Assembly: GCF_014268275.3 (NCBI RefSeq)
Contig: NZ_CP077084.1
Coordinates: 3,286,001-3,350,000, forward strand
DNA length: 64,000 bases
DNA from: Pseudomonas tritici
Lineage (GTDB): Bacteria > Pseudomonadota > Gammaproteobacteria > Pseudomonadales > Pseudomonadaceae
Reading direction: 5' to 3'
Shown piece by piece: positions 19,589-27,442 of the stretch. Numbering within the stretch: position 1 is the stretch's first letter; each line of letters opens with the position of its first letter. The notes under the pieces are model-generated. The model saw nothing but the letters and a program-made list of their open reading frames with translations. It was not told where the DNA came from and made no database searches. The position numbers were made by a program, and so were the translations under genes.

Positions 19589-19718
19589 GACTTCACCTGC
19601 AGGTATTTATAATTTTTGGCAAGGAGAAAACAGTAGGGTAGAGCGTCGTACATGTTGTTTTTAGAAGGTGTACTCATGCGTACCCCTGTATCGACTGTGG
19701 GGTATGCGGATTAGAAAC

Positions 19719-19770
19719 ATAAATGCTCATTTGTGTCGGACCTCCATTCTTTATAGGAAGTCTTTCACCG
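19719..19770 (+). repeat. Copy B of the diverged ~53-bp repeat, upstream of the chemoreceptor gene
   Basis: This is the partner of the repeat at 17404-17456. GACCTCC and GGAAGTC can pair with one mismatch, so the hairpin potential is kept although the sequence has diverged. The surrounding 346-base space (19589-19934) otherwise holds only the chemoreceptor promoter region on the minus strand and no gene I can support. Confidence 0.45.
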
Positions 19771-19934
19771 ATTTTTACGGTGTCTGGACAAGCCCACCAC
19801 CCAGCGTCGTTTTGACAATCGCTTGCGCTGGCCTTGCTCCATTTCTTCAGCTCAATCAGGCCTGTGTTTTGGCCTGATACTCATCGCTACTTGTCAGCAA
19901 AAAAATGGTTTGTGTGGATGACAGCGCAAGCTGC

Positions 19935-21365
19935 TTAGTCCTGGTGGACGAGTGCAAGGCTAGCCAGCGGGATTGGTTTGACCGGTGCTTGAGCGGTATA
20001 GGCACCGGTCTGATTGACAGCGATATTCCGTTCAGTCGATATCAAATGTGCAACAGTATGTTGGCAATAACGACCTTGGCATGCGCCCATGCCGCTACGG
20101 CACGCGAGTTTTACGCTGTTGACCGAGGAAACATGGGGATGCTTTTTGAGAAATTCGTACACTTGACCGGCGGTTACGTCTTCACATCGGCAAATCAGCG
20201 TTTCGCTATCAGCGAGTTTCGTAAGTGCATCCAGACGAGGCGCAAAAAAAGTCGCAACAACATCTGCGAAAGGCTTTGCACGTCCCAGTGCCCTACGAGC
20301 GGGTACTGCGGATAGCGTAGCGTCAGGCCTCAGTGCTGCGACAATAGATGTGCCCGCCAGTCTGCCTTGGCAATGAGCCATTTCGGCACCCGCTACACCG
20401 CAAGGTTCTCCGGCGACGTAGATATCTTCCAGAGAGGTGCGCATCGTGTCGTCATGATCGACAACCCATCCACCTCGCTCGGGATTCCAATTGACACTGC
20501 AACCGGCCTGACGGGCAAGTTCGGTGCTCGCCAGTAAGCCATAGCCGATGGCAAGTCCGTCGACGAAATGATGGCGTTCGGTACCTGGCAGGCTGGCCCA
20601 GTTGATATCGACGTTGCTTAATGTAACGCGTTCTACGCCTTCCTCGCCTTGAGCTCGGGTGACGATAGTCGAAAAACGCAAGGGCACCCCTTTGCGCCAT
20701 AACTTGAAAAGTATTCCTGCAAGTTGACCAAACATCCGCCAGTGACCTGGTAGTGCGCGCCAGCCTGCCAATAGTTCACGAACCTTCGGTCGAGGTCGTG
20801 CGATGGCTACTTCCTCGATCTGCGCGCCGGCGTCTACGAGTTGCCCCGCCAGCAACAGCAACAACGGGTGGGATCCGGCGAGCACATAACGCTGTGCCGA
20901 ACAAAGAAACTGACTTTTAAGAAGCGTCTGGATTCCCCCAGCCGTCATTACACCAGGGAGCGTCCAGCCAGGGAACGCTACGGGTAAGTCATACGCGCCT
21001 GTAGCGATCAGTAGTTTGCTGCAGTCAAGCAGATGAGAGTGTTCTCCCTCGACAATCGCCAGTTGAACTCCACCTTTTTCAGGATGGAAGACCCCCCAGG
21101 CACAGGTCGAGAAATACCATTTTATACGAATGTTGTTGCGTGCCTGCTCAAGCAGTTTTTGTCCGAATGGGTAACTGGCAAATGCACTACTCGGGGGTGC
21201 GTTAAAGGTCGAGGGAGGCTGGCGAAAAATCTGTCCACCGGGCGCGGCCTGTTCATCAACGACAGCGACGTGCAATCCGGCGTCACTGGCCAGAAGTGCC
21301 GCTGTCAGACCAGCCGGCCCTGCGCCGACCACTACAAGGTCATAGTTAAGGGTTTCAAGCTTCAT
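19935..21365 (-). CDS. FAD/NAD(P)-binding dehydrogenase subunit with BFD-type [2Fe-2S] domain
   Basis: A 476-residue protein. The N-terminal FAD site is VVVGAGPAGLTAALLASDAG (about 11-30), with a second GxG-type nucleotide site in the middle (YVLAGSHPLLLL) and a YVAGEPCGVAGAEMA segment. C-terminal CRCED and CRSGMGACQGRYC provide the BFD-like [2Fe-2S] cysteines. The architecture matches the alpha-type subunit of opine, hydrogen-cyanide-synthase-like (HcnB) and D-hydroxyproline dehydrogenases. Its start overlaps the small ferredoxin-like gene, which overlaps the DAO-type subunit gene, so the three probably form one membrane-associated complex. The substrate is unknown. Without glycine-specific evidence I do not call it a cyanide synthase. 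Confidence 0.85.
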   Translation of the reverse strand: MKLETLNYDLVVVGAGPAGLTAALLASDAGLHVAVVDEQAAPGGQIFRQPPSTFNAPPSSAFASYPFGQKLLEQARNNIRIKWYFSTCAWGVFHPEKGGVQLAIVEGEHSHLLDCSKLLIATGAYDLPVAFPGWTLPGVMTAGGIQTLLKSQFLCSAQRYVLAGSHPLLLLLAGQLVDAGAQIEEVAIARPRPKVRELLAGWRALPGHWRMFGQLAGILFKLWRKGVPLRFSTIVTRAQGEEGVERVTLSNVDINWASLPGTERHHFVDGLAIGYGLLASTELARQAGCSVNWNPERGGWVVDHDDTMRTSLEDIYVAGEPCGVAGAEMAHCQGRLAGTSIVAALRPDATLSAVPARRALGRAKPFADVVATFFAPRLDALTKLADSETLICRCEDVTAGQVYEFLKKHPHVSSVNSVKLACRSGMGACQGRYCQHTVAHLISTERNIAVNQTGAYTAQAPVKPIPLASLALVHQD

Positions 21366-21648
21366 CGGTCACCTCTACGCACATTCCCGGACTAACGAGG
21401 GTCATACAGCTGCGTTGGGCTTCCAGTCCGTTAATCTTGACCATGCATTCATAACAAACACCCATGTTGCATACCGGTATGCGCAAGGTGCCGGTCACAC
21501 TGCGGCGGAAGCCGCGAGCACCGGCACCTAGTAACGCGGTCGCTACAGTTTCACCCGGATAACACAACGTCTTGTGCCCATTCACGAGTATTTGGATGGG
21601 GGCAGGGCGCAAATCCGCCACGGGCTCGATGCGTCTGGAATCAGGCAA
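21355..21648 (-). CDS. Small [2Fe-2S] subunit of the same dehydrogenase
   Basis: A 97-residue ferredoxin-like protein with Cys ligands in CNMGVCYECMVKINGLEAQRSC-like spacing near residues 60-81 and a GETVATALL helix. It resembles the HcnA / gamma-type subunits of opine and hydroxyproline dehydrogenases, which carry electrons between the two flavin subunits. It overlaps the upstream DAO-type gene by 8 bases and the downstream FAD gene by 11 bases. This tight coupling supports equal production of the three subunits. Confidence 0.87.
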   Translation of the reverse strand: MPDSRRIEPVADLRPAPIQILVNGHKTLCYPGETVATALLGAGARGFRRSVTGTLRIPVCNMGVCYECMVKINGLEAQRSCMTLVSPGMCVEVTDEA

Positions 21649-22855
21649 GGGTCAGGCTCCCAAAGCGGCGTGGATCGAAAGGAGTGATGTCCAGCGTTGC
21701 GGGTCGGCCGAGAATGCGTTCGGCGAGCAGTCGTGCGTAGGTGGGGCCCAAAGTAAAAGCTGACCCTCCCGTAGCAATGTATAAACCGTGACTTTTGGGA
21801 ACTTCACCCAGCAGCGGAAGTTGATCAGCTACCAGGGCCGTTGTACCGGTCCACACCCGCAGGATAGAAAGTTTTTTCAACGCTGGGACCACCGCCAGCG
21901 CGGCACTCATATTGCCAGTCAGTGAGCTGATTAAAAGCTCGGGTCGGCGATCCAGGTCGATCACGCCATTGACATGATGCAACCGGGCCGGCCAGCCGCC
22001 GCCGATGAGGATGTTGCCGTCGCTGGTTTGCTTGAGGGAAAGACGGCGCCCGGCGTGTTGAATCAGATGGCTGATCATAGGAGAAGTGCGCACGGTCGTG
22101 GTCATGGTCAGCGCGACTGGACTGACAGGCAGACTGACGCCGGCCATGGCCGCTATTCTTCCTGACCAGGCACCGGCGGTAATTGCCAGTGTGCGAGACA
22201 GGCATTCGCTTCCGTCACTGAAATGCACTCGCCACACACCTTGTTCATAATTCAGTGTGCTTACGCCAAGGCCGCTATCGATGCGGGCGCCAAGGCGGGC
22301 AGCGGCCGCAGCATAGGCCAGAACGCAGCTGCGTGGATCCGCTTTACCCTCTTTTGCACAAAATGCCGCGCCCAGTATTTGTTCACTGAGGTAGGGCGCA
22401 CGGCTACGCACTTGAGCCCCATCCAGTAGCTCTACGTCCAAGCCACTGGCGCGTTCGAGCATCACTTTCTGCTTCAAGGTTTCGATCTGTTGAGGCGTCT
22501 CCGCAACCATGAAACCACCGTGCTGAGAGACGCCGACTGGCATGCCGAGCTCCTTCTCCAGGCCAGCCCAGGCGTTTTGCGCATCAAGGTGCAACGGCAT
22601 CGCCTCTGCTGCCTTGCGGGCGGCATCGGAACCATTCTCGATCATGCGGTATTCGAGCTGAAAGTGCAGGCTGCCAGCGTTCTGGCTCGACGCTGCGCTG
22701 TTCAGTTGCGCGCGCTCAACCAGGCGTACTGTGGCGCCGGCCTTCGCCAAGTAGTAGGTCACCGCGCTTCCCAGCAGGCCGCCGCCGATCACCAGGCAGT
22801 CAACCGTGTCCTGAGTCTCGGCCTGCTTGGACATGGCAGTCATTAGCGCGTTCAC
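21641..22855 (-). CDS. DAO-family FAD-dependent oxidoreductase (catalytic beta-type subunit)
   Basis: A 404-residue D-amino-acid-oxidase-fold flavoprotein. The FAD-binding site is CLVIGGGLLGSAVTYYLAKAGA at about residues 20-41, followed by VERAQLNSAASSQNAG. A C-terminal YIATGGSAFTLGPTYARLLAE closes the FAD site. It oxidises a C-N bond of an amino acid or imino acid substrate. Translation starts at GTG 22855, inside the stop of the DapA-family gene (GTGA overlap). With the two following genes it makes an alpha-beta-gamma dehydrogenase. The DapA partner suggests D-hydroxyproline-like or opine-like substrates, but no epimerase or semialdehyde dehydrogenase is present. Confidence 0.86.
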   Translation of the reverse strand: MNALMTAMSKQAETQDTVDCLVIGGGLLGSAVTYYLAKAGATVRLVERAQLNSAASSQNAGSLHFQLEYRMIENGSDAARKAAEAMPLHLDAQNAWAGLEKELGMPVGVSQHGGFMVAETPQQIETLKQKVMLERASGLDVELLDGAQVRSRAPYLSEQILGAAFCAKEGKADPRSCVLAYAAAAARLGARIDSGLGVSTLNYEQGVWRVHFSDGSECLSRTLAITAGAWSGRIAAMAGVSLPVSPVALTMTTTVRTSPMISHLIQHAGRRLSLKQTSDGNILIGGGWPARLHHVNGVIDLDRRPELLISSLTGNMSAALAVVPALKKLSILRVWTGTTALVADQLPLLGEVPKSHGLYIATGGSAFTLGPTYARLLAERILGRPATLDITPFDPRRFGSLTLA

Positions 22856-23790
22856 TGTGCAGTCGGGTTAACGATTTCGATACCCAGACTGGTCAAGGTT
22901 GCCGCCACCGACGCGACTTCAACCTCGTTAAGCTCCAGTAATGGCCGACGCACGAAGCCTGCCGGGACCCCGCGCAGACGCAAGGCAGTTTTGAGGATGG
23001 CTTGGGCACTCCCGAAGTTCCCGGCAAAATCCTTGTTGAACCAAGCTTTCATGATCACCCGGTCACGTTCGCCCAGCTCGATTGCGCGAGGCTTGTCGCC
23101 ACTGCGTATCAGGTTCCAGAAATCCGGGTGGTCGCTTCCCAGAACGCCACCAGCCCCCATCAATCCGTCGCCGTGCCCTAGTTCAACCAGATCCGCGCCG
23201 AGCTTTGAGGTCGGAACATTGAAGTAACGAACCTTGCCCGACAGTCGATAGAGCCCGTCGAGAAAAGCCGCGAAATTCGGTGTCGAATTCTTGATGGCAA
23301 CCACATTTTCGATGTCGGCCAGACGATCCAGCAAATCGACATCCATATCGACAACACATCCCCGCGGCCAGTTGTAAATACACATCGGCATATTGGTCGC
23401 GTCGGAAACGTCCTGGTAGAACTGCACCAATTCATTGGCACTGGGAACGATGTAGGGCGGAGGTGTTAACAGGATGCCGTCCAGCCCTGCGCGTTCGGCG
23501 GCATGGGCGTGGCGGATGGCTTCAGCCGCAGTGAAGGCATTACAGCTGCCGATCACGGTCATTCGCCCGTCGATGGTGCGTGCAGACTCAATGAACAACT
23601 GTGCCCGTTCCGACTCGCTCAGGCTGAACCATTCTCCCGAGGTGCCTGCCAGCACCACACCATGCATACGCTGTTGAACATACCATTCGAGCTGACCAGC
23701 CAGACCATTCAGATCCAAGTCGCCTTCACGGGTAAAGGGGGTGGTAATTGCCGGAATGTAGCCGTACCAGTCAACATCGTTTCTGTTCAT
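22852..23790 (-). CDS. DapA/NAL-family aldolase or deaminase
   Basis: A 312-residue TIM-barrel enzyme. The Schiff-base lysine is K169 in AIKNSTPNF, the conserved Tyr141 lies in CIYNWPRG, and the substrate-binding loop is LAGTSGEW at 49-56. Family members include dihydrodipicolinate synthase, N-acetylneuraminate lyase and the hydroxyproline-pathway pyrroline-4-hydroxy-2-carboxylate deaminase. As first gene of an operon with an amine-type dehydrogenase, a catabolic lyase or deaminase role is more likely than lysine biosynthesis. I chose ATG 23790 after AAGG over a TTG two codons earlier. The 24 bases to the regulator gene suggest that it may be co-transcribed with it. Confidence 0.86.
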   Translation of the reverse strand: MNRNDVDWYGYIPAITTPFTREGDLDLNGLAGQLEWYVQQRMHGVVLAGTSGEWFSLSESERAQLFIESARTIDGRMTVIGSCNAFTAAEAIRHAHAAERAGLDGILLTPPPYIVPSANELVQFYQDVSDATNMPMCIYNWPRGCVVDMDVDLLDRLADIENVVAIKNSTPNFAAFLDGLYRLSGKVRYFNVPTSKLGADLVELGHGDGLMGAGGVLGSDHPDFWNLIRSGDKPRAIELGERDRVIMKAWFNKDFAGNFGSAQAILKTALRLRGVPAGFVRRPLLELNEVEVASVAATLTSLGIEIVNPTAQ

Positions 23791-23819
23791 CTGCAAAACC
23801 TTCGGATGGTCTCAAAATA

Positions 23820-24356
23820 TCAAGGAACCGGAGGGGTGATCGACATGATGATCTCCACATCCTCTTGTCCTTCGTTCATGTATCGATGTGCAGCGCTAGC
23901 GTCGAATGTGATGCTCTCACCGGTGTTGACGATATAAGGCATATCGCCAATGACGGCTTTGAGCGTACCTCGAACCACGTAAACGCTCTCGAGCGACGGA
24001 TGCCTCAGCGGGATTTCAGACGAAAACTGCCCCGGCTGGAAAACCGCCCGCAAGACTTCCATTTGCCCGTTTCCCCGGGTCAGGCGTTCGTAGCTCACTC
24101 CACCCTTGGGGCCCATGAGAGTGGTTCGATCGCCTGGGCGACTGATCCACACGCTCGGGGCGCTTGGATCGGAGAAAAGAGCCGACATGGACTCTCCGAA
24201 CACACTGCTGAGTCTGCGCAGGGTCATGAGACTGGGTTCAGTCACTTCTCTTTCAATCTGACTCAGCAAAGTCGCAGACAATCCTGTCTCGGCAGCCAAG
24301 GCTCGCAACGACAATCCGCGCGACACACGCAACTCATTCAATCGTTTTCCTAGCAC
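23820..24356 (-). CDS. XRE-family regulator with C-terminal cupin sensor
   Basis: A 178-residue protein. The N-terminal helix-turn-helix spans about 5-60 (LNELRVSRGLSLRALAAETG, then LLSQIEREVTEPSLMTLRRL). The C-terminal cupin spans about 105-175, with HPSLESVYVVRGTL and SAAHRYMNEG. PuuR-like regulators with this layout control uptake and catabolism of amino compounds. It starts at GTG 24356 and diverges from the transporter operon. Two copies of a TTGTGCA-N7-TGCAC symmetry in the 240-base spacer are good candidates for its operators. It probably controls both the dehydrogenase and the transporter operons. Confidence 0.9.
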   Translation of the reverse strand: MLGKRLNELRVSRGLSLRALAAETGLSATLLSQIEREVTEPSLMTLRRLSSVFGESMSALFSDPSAPSVWISRPGDRTTLMGPKGGVSYERLTRGNGQMEVLRAVFQPGQFSSEIPLRHPSLESVYVVRGTLKAVIGDMPYIVNTGESITFDASAAHRYMNEGQEDVEIIMSITPPVP

Positions 24357-24416
24357 GCTCTGTTACTCCAGGCGATAGATGTTTTGTACGTTATGAGTGC
24401 ACGACAATCAAGTTTT

Positions 24417-24437
24417 TTGTGCAGTCACGGTGCACGT
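24417..24437. promoter_or_regulatory. Operator-like inverted repeat, copy 1 (TTGTGCA-N7-TGCACGT)
   Basis: This is a seven-base arm, seven-base spacer symmetry 60 bases before the regulator start. The last two positions of the right arm deviate. A further GTGCAC half-site lies at about 24397. It is the same architecture as the copy at 24556-24576, which suggests binding by the divergent XRE-cupin regulator. Confidence 0.6.
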
Positions 24438-24555
24438 TTAGACTGGATTGAAAAATTTATCCATTTTGTCAGGGGTTTTATCCAGTATCTGCTTGGTTTG
24501 TTCACTTTTCATCAGAAACATTTTGACAGCTGCGCGGCTTAGCCTTAGGTTCGGA

Positions 24556-24576
24556 TTGTGCACTGTCGCTGCACAA
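24556..24576. promoter_or_regulatory. Operator-like inverted repeat, copy 2 (TTGTGCA-N7-TGCACAA)
   Basis: This is a perfect 7-base inverted repeat with a 7-base spacer, ending 20 bases before the start of the transporter operon, where a bound protein would block or shape its transcription. It shares sequence and spacing with copy 1 near the regulator. Confidence 0.65.
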
Positions 24577-24596
24577 CAATGAAAAGGTAATTGATC

Positions 24597-24878
24597 ATGA
24601 CCGAACGCGCCTTACCGCTCATACGCGATCGCAAAAGCAAGCGCCCGCATTTGTGGATGCTTTGTTTGCCGTTCTTGTGGCAAGTGGCTGCAGTGCCATG
24701 GGCCAACAGTATTGACTACGCGCCTCTAGGCCTACCGTTTCCGATGGTCTGGCAAATGCTAGGGGTGATTTTCTCCAGCATCGTATTCGCCGTCATTTTT
24801 CATTTGGATCGCCGCGCAGGCGTCGAAGATGAGGAGCAGGCATTTTTGCTGGCACAGACCCACTCAAACGTTGAGTAG
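24597..24878 (+). CDS. DUF3311-like small membrane protein, SSS transporter partner
   Basis: A 93-residue protein from ATG 24597 (AAGG nine bases upstream; an in-frame TTG two codons earlier is less likely). It has two hydrophobic stretches, at about 19-37 and 48-68, around a PLGLPFPMVWQM turn that is typical of DUF3311 proteins. Genes of this family regularly sit directly before a sodium:solute symporter gene, as here, with 5 bases between them. It is probably an accessory subunit of that symporter in the inner membrane. Confidence 0.75.
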   Translation: MTERALPLIRDRKSKRPHLWMLCLPFLWQVAAVPWANSIDYAPLGLPFPMVWQMLGVIFSSIVFAVIFHLDRRAGVEDEEQAFLLAQTHSNVE

Positions 24879-24883
24879 CATCG

Positions 24884-26377
24884 ATGAAACTATTGATTGT
24901 AAGTCTTATTCTAATAATAGCGGTCGTAGGTTCCATCGTTTTTGGTCGTGTCCGACAGGCTCGCAAACGTAGCCTTGCCGATTGGGCGGTGGGGGGGCGT
25001 AGTCTTGGTGGTTTGCTGTTCTGGTTTGTGAACGCCGGTGAAATCTACACGACGTTCGCAGTGTTCGGTATTGCCGGCTACGCGTGGGCTCTGGGAGCGC
25101 CCGCCTATCTGGCGTTTTGTTCGGTGTCTTTGTCATACGCCATTGGATACTGGCTGATGCCCAAGATCTGGAAAGCCGGACGTTTACGAGGCCTTATCAC
25201 TCAAGCTGACTTTTTTGCCAACCGCTATGACAGTCGCTGGCTCGGAATCACCACCGGTGTCATCGGAATAGGTGCATTAATTGTCTACGTGCAAATTCAA
25301 CTGGTCAGCTTGGGGCTGATCGTTTCCTTGACCTTCGATGGTGCACTTTCCACTACCGCTTCGACTATCGTAGCTGGCTGCTTGATGGTTGCATTCGTTC
25401 TGTTCGCCGGTCTGCGTTCCGCTGCTTTTGCCGCGGCAGTCAAAGATATCTTGATGATTGTGCTGGTCGTGGTGCTTGCCTGGACGGTAGCAGACGCTGT
25501 CGGTGCGAGTTCTTTGATCGATATCTTTACGAAAGCTGAAGCTGCTCATCCGGGTATTGGAAGGTTTCCAGGACTGGACCTGACCTCTCCAACGACCAGT
25601 GTCTGGCTGATGACGTCGGCCATCAACATCGCATTGGGCAATTGGGTTTTCCCTCACCTGTTTCAGGTTTCCTATTCGGCTAATAGCGCGACTTCTATTC
25701 GTCGCAACGCCATCTGGCAACCGATTTACTCACTGGCGTTCGGTTTCATTATCCTGCTCGGATTTGCCGCACTGGTAGCGGGAACTCAACCACCCGACGG
25801 AAACATGAATGCTGTACTCCTGCAATTCGTAACCGACAAATACCCGCAGTGGGTCATAGGCCTGTTGGCCGGAACAGGCTTCTTGTTGGCATTGGCACCT
25901 GGATCGGTATTGTTGCTCACGGCGGGCTCGATCTTCAGCCGCAACATCGTTGCTCCTTTTAAACGACACCTCAGTGAAAAACAGTCGCTGCGTATATCCC
26001 GTACCAGTGTGGTGGTTTTTGCGGCGATTGCCGTCGCCATTACCCTTACACAAAAAGGGTCGCTGGTTTCGATTCTCCTGAGCGCTTACTCAGCCATCGG
26101 AATGCTTGCACCCGGTGTATTCCTGGGCTTCCTGTGGAAGCGGACATCGGCTACGGGTGTCGTCTGCGGGATTATCGTGGGTTTCATGATCTTGCTGCTG
26201 CCTTCGTCGAGTGCCTACCTGGCGACTGCGCTACCCAATTGGGAGCCGGGCCTGATCGCCATGCTGGCCAATGCATTGGTTGTAATCGGGGTTAGCGTGC
26301 TGACCAAGGCTCCGTCTGCCAAGCATGTGGAACTGGGATTACTGACACCTTCTGCCGGCCACTTCACTGCACCTTAA
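24884..26377 (+). CDS. Sodium:solute symporter (SSS family)
   Basis: A 497-residue integral membrane protein with about 13 predicted TM segments. The early GGRSLGGLLFWFVNAGEIYT motif and LITQADFFANRYDS are typical of SSS transporters. It imports a small solute with sodium. The substrate is not readable from sequence. Its place in an operon next to VOC and Rid proteins, and divergent from an amine-type dehydrogenase, points to an amino acid, opine or related amine. The start ATG follows GAGTAGCATCG, and the upstream gene ends 5 bases before. Confidence 0.9.
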   Translation: MKLLIVSLILIIAVVGSIVFGRVRQARKRSLADWAVGGRSLGGLLFWFVNAGEIYTTFAVFGIAGYAWALGAPAYLAFCSVSLSYAIGYWLMPKIWKAGRLRGLITQADFFANRYDSRWLGITTGVIGIGALIVYVQIQLVSLGLIVSLTFDGALSTTASTIVAGCLMVAFVLFAGLRSAAFAAAVKDILMIVLVVVLAWTVADAVGASSLIDIFTKAEAAHPGIGRFPGLDLTSPTTSVWLMTSAINIALGNWVFPHLFQVSYSANSATSIRRNAIWQPIYSLAFGFIILLGFAALVAGTQPPDGNMNAVLLQFVTDKYPQWVIGLLAGTGFLLALAPGSVLLLTAGSIFSRNIVAPFKRHLSEKQSLRISRTSVVVFAAIAVAITLTQKGSLVSILLSAYSAIGMLAPGVFLGFLWKRTSATGVVCGIIVGFMILLLPSSSAYLATALPNWEPGLIAMLANALVVIGVSVLTKAPSAKHVELGLLTPSAGHFTAP

Positions 26378-26390
26378 GAGGAGTTAGCAC

Positions 26391-26921
26391 ATGGGTAAGT
26401 CTCTCATTGGTTTTCGTCGAGTCGATCACGCTTCCTGGACCGTCTCGGAGCTCGAACCAGTCATTGAGTTTTACACAAAAGTTATCGGCGCCCGGCTTCT
26501 GTATCAGATGGGACCGCTGGATGCGGAGCAGATGCCACGCGACGCCGCCGGAAGGGATTGGACCGATACGCACCTGGGAGTCGCCATGGCCCGCTTCAGC
26601 CTGGCCATGCTCGAATTTCCTGATGGCTTCAAGGTTGAGCTCTTTCAATACGAGCGGCCGGTTGGCACCAACGCCGCGCCGCTGAGTAGCAATCACGTTG
26701 GTAGCCATCACATGGGTATCGAGGTGGAGGACCTTGAACAGGCCGCCAAGGTATTGATAGAGCACGGCTGTACGGTACTGGAGCGAATTGAAATGGATTC
26801 TGGTCCGACTGAGGGTAGCAGTTTTCGTTATTTCAAAGATCCTTGGGAAAACATTTTCGAACTTGTCGAAGTTCGCACAGCAGGCCCTGTGCCGTTAACT
26901 AACAGTGGAGAACAACCATGA
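26391..26921 (+). CDS. VOC-fold (glyoxalase/epimerase-like) protein
   Basis: A 176-residue protein with two beta-alpha-beta VOC modules: RVDHASWTVSELEPVIEFY at the start and SHHMGIEVEDLEQAAKVL near 100. The metal-ligand-like His11 and His103 and a final PWENIFELVEV Glu can be seen. VOC enzymes include epimerases, glyoxalases and dioxygenases. The specific reaction is unknown. The start follows AAGAGGAG. Its stop overlaps the next ATG (ATGA), so it is coupled to the Rid gene. It is only distantly similar to the VOC protein at 35463. Confidence 0.82.
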   Translation: MGKSLIGFRRVDHASWTVSELEPVIEFYTKVIGARLLYQMGPLDAEQMPRDAAGRDWTDTHLGVAMARFSLAMLEFPDGFKVELFQYERPVGTNAAPLSSNHVGSHHMGIEVEDLEQAAKVLIEHGCTVLERIEMDSGPTEGSSFRYFKDPWENIFELVEVRTAGPVPLTNSGEQP

Positions 26922-27322
26922 GCAGGCGTGTAATTAATCCCCCGTCAATGTACCCAAGCGTACCCTTTGGCTTTTCTCACGCAGTTGAACAACAATCGGG
27001 TCGCACTTTGCACTTGGCCGGGCAGGTAGCGTGGAACGCCAAAGGCGAGTTGGTGGGGGCGCAAGATTTACTTGCGCAAACCCGTCAAGTGCTGCTGAAT
27101 TTGAAAGAAGTACTGCATTGTGCGGGTGCTGTACCGGCGGACGTTGTGCGCTTGCGAACTTATGTCGTCAATCACTCACCGGAACATCTGGCTGATGTGT
27201 GCGCGCTGATAAGCGAATTTTATGAGGGCGCCGAACCGGCCGCCAACTCTTTCATCGGGGTGCAAGCGTTAGCACTACCTGATTTTTTGATTGAGATAGA
27301 GGCCACTGCCTGTTTGGATTGA
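26918..27322 (+). CDS. RidA/YjgF-family protein with altered active site
   Basis: A 134-residue Rid-fold protein (GRTLHLAGQVAW, then LRTYVVNHSPEHLADV and LIEIEATA). In enamine/imine deaminases the PAR[ST] segment supplies the catalytic Arg. Here that position reads PAANSFIGVQAL, so the Arg is missing and canonical deaminase activity is doubtful. Rid proteins next to amine oxidases and dehydrogenases often handle reactive imines, which fits the neighbourhood. It is translationally coupled to the VOC gene. Confidence 0.83.
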   Translation: MSRRVINPPSMYPSVPFGFSHAVEQQSGRTLHLAGQVAWNAKGELVGAQDLLAQTRQVLLNLKEVLHCAGAVPADVVRLRTYVVNHSPEHLADVCALISEFYEGAEPAANSFIGVQALALPDFLIEIEATACLD

Positions 27323-27358
27323 TTAAAGTTGTTGTGCTGACTTTGCCTGAAACCGGTA

Positions 27359-27382
27359 GGGGGCCTTTCTCTTTAGGCACCC
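27359..27382 (+). terminator. Hairpin between the Rid gene and the OprD porin gene
   Basis: GGGGGCCT pairs with AGGCACCC with one mismatch around an 8-base loop, 37 bases after the Rid stop. There is no following T-run. It may end or attenuate the transporter operon before the porin gene. Confidence 0.35.
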
Positions 27383-27442
27383 GCTGAATAGTTAAACATG
27401 TGAAACGACATGTTCTCCTAACAATAATAAAAAGGAACCACC

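Noticed and set aside
19935-22855. Hydrogen cyanide synthase hcnABC
   Set aside because: Subunit types are similar, but the gene order (DAO-type, small Fe-S, FAD/BFD) follows a DapA-family gene and the context is amine or opine catabolism.
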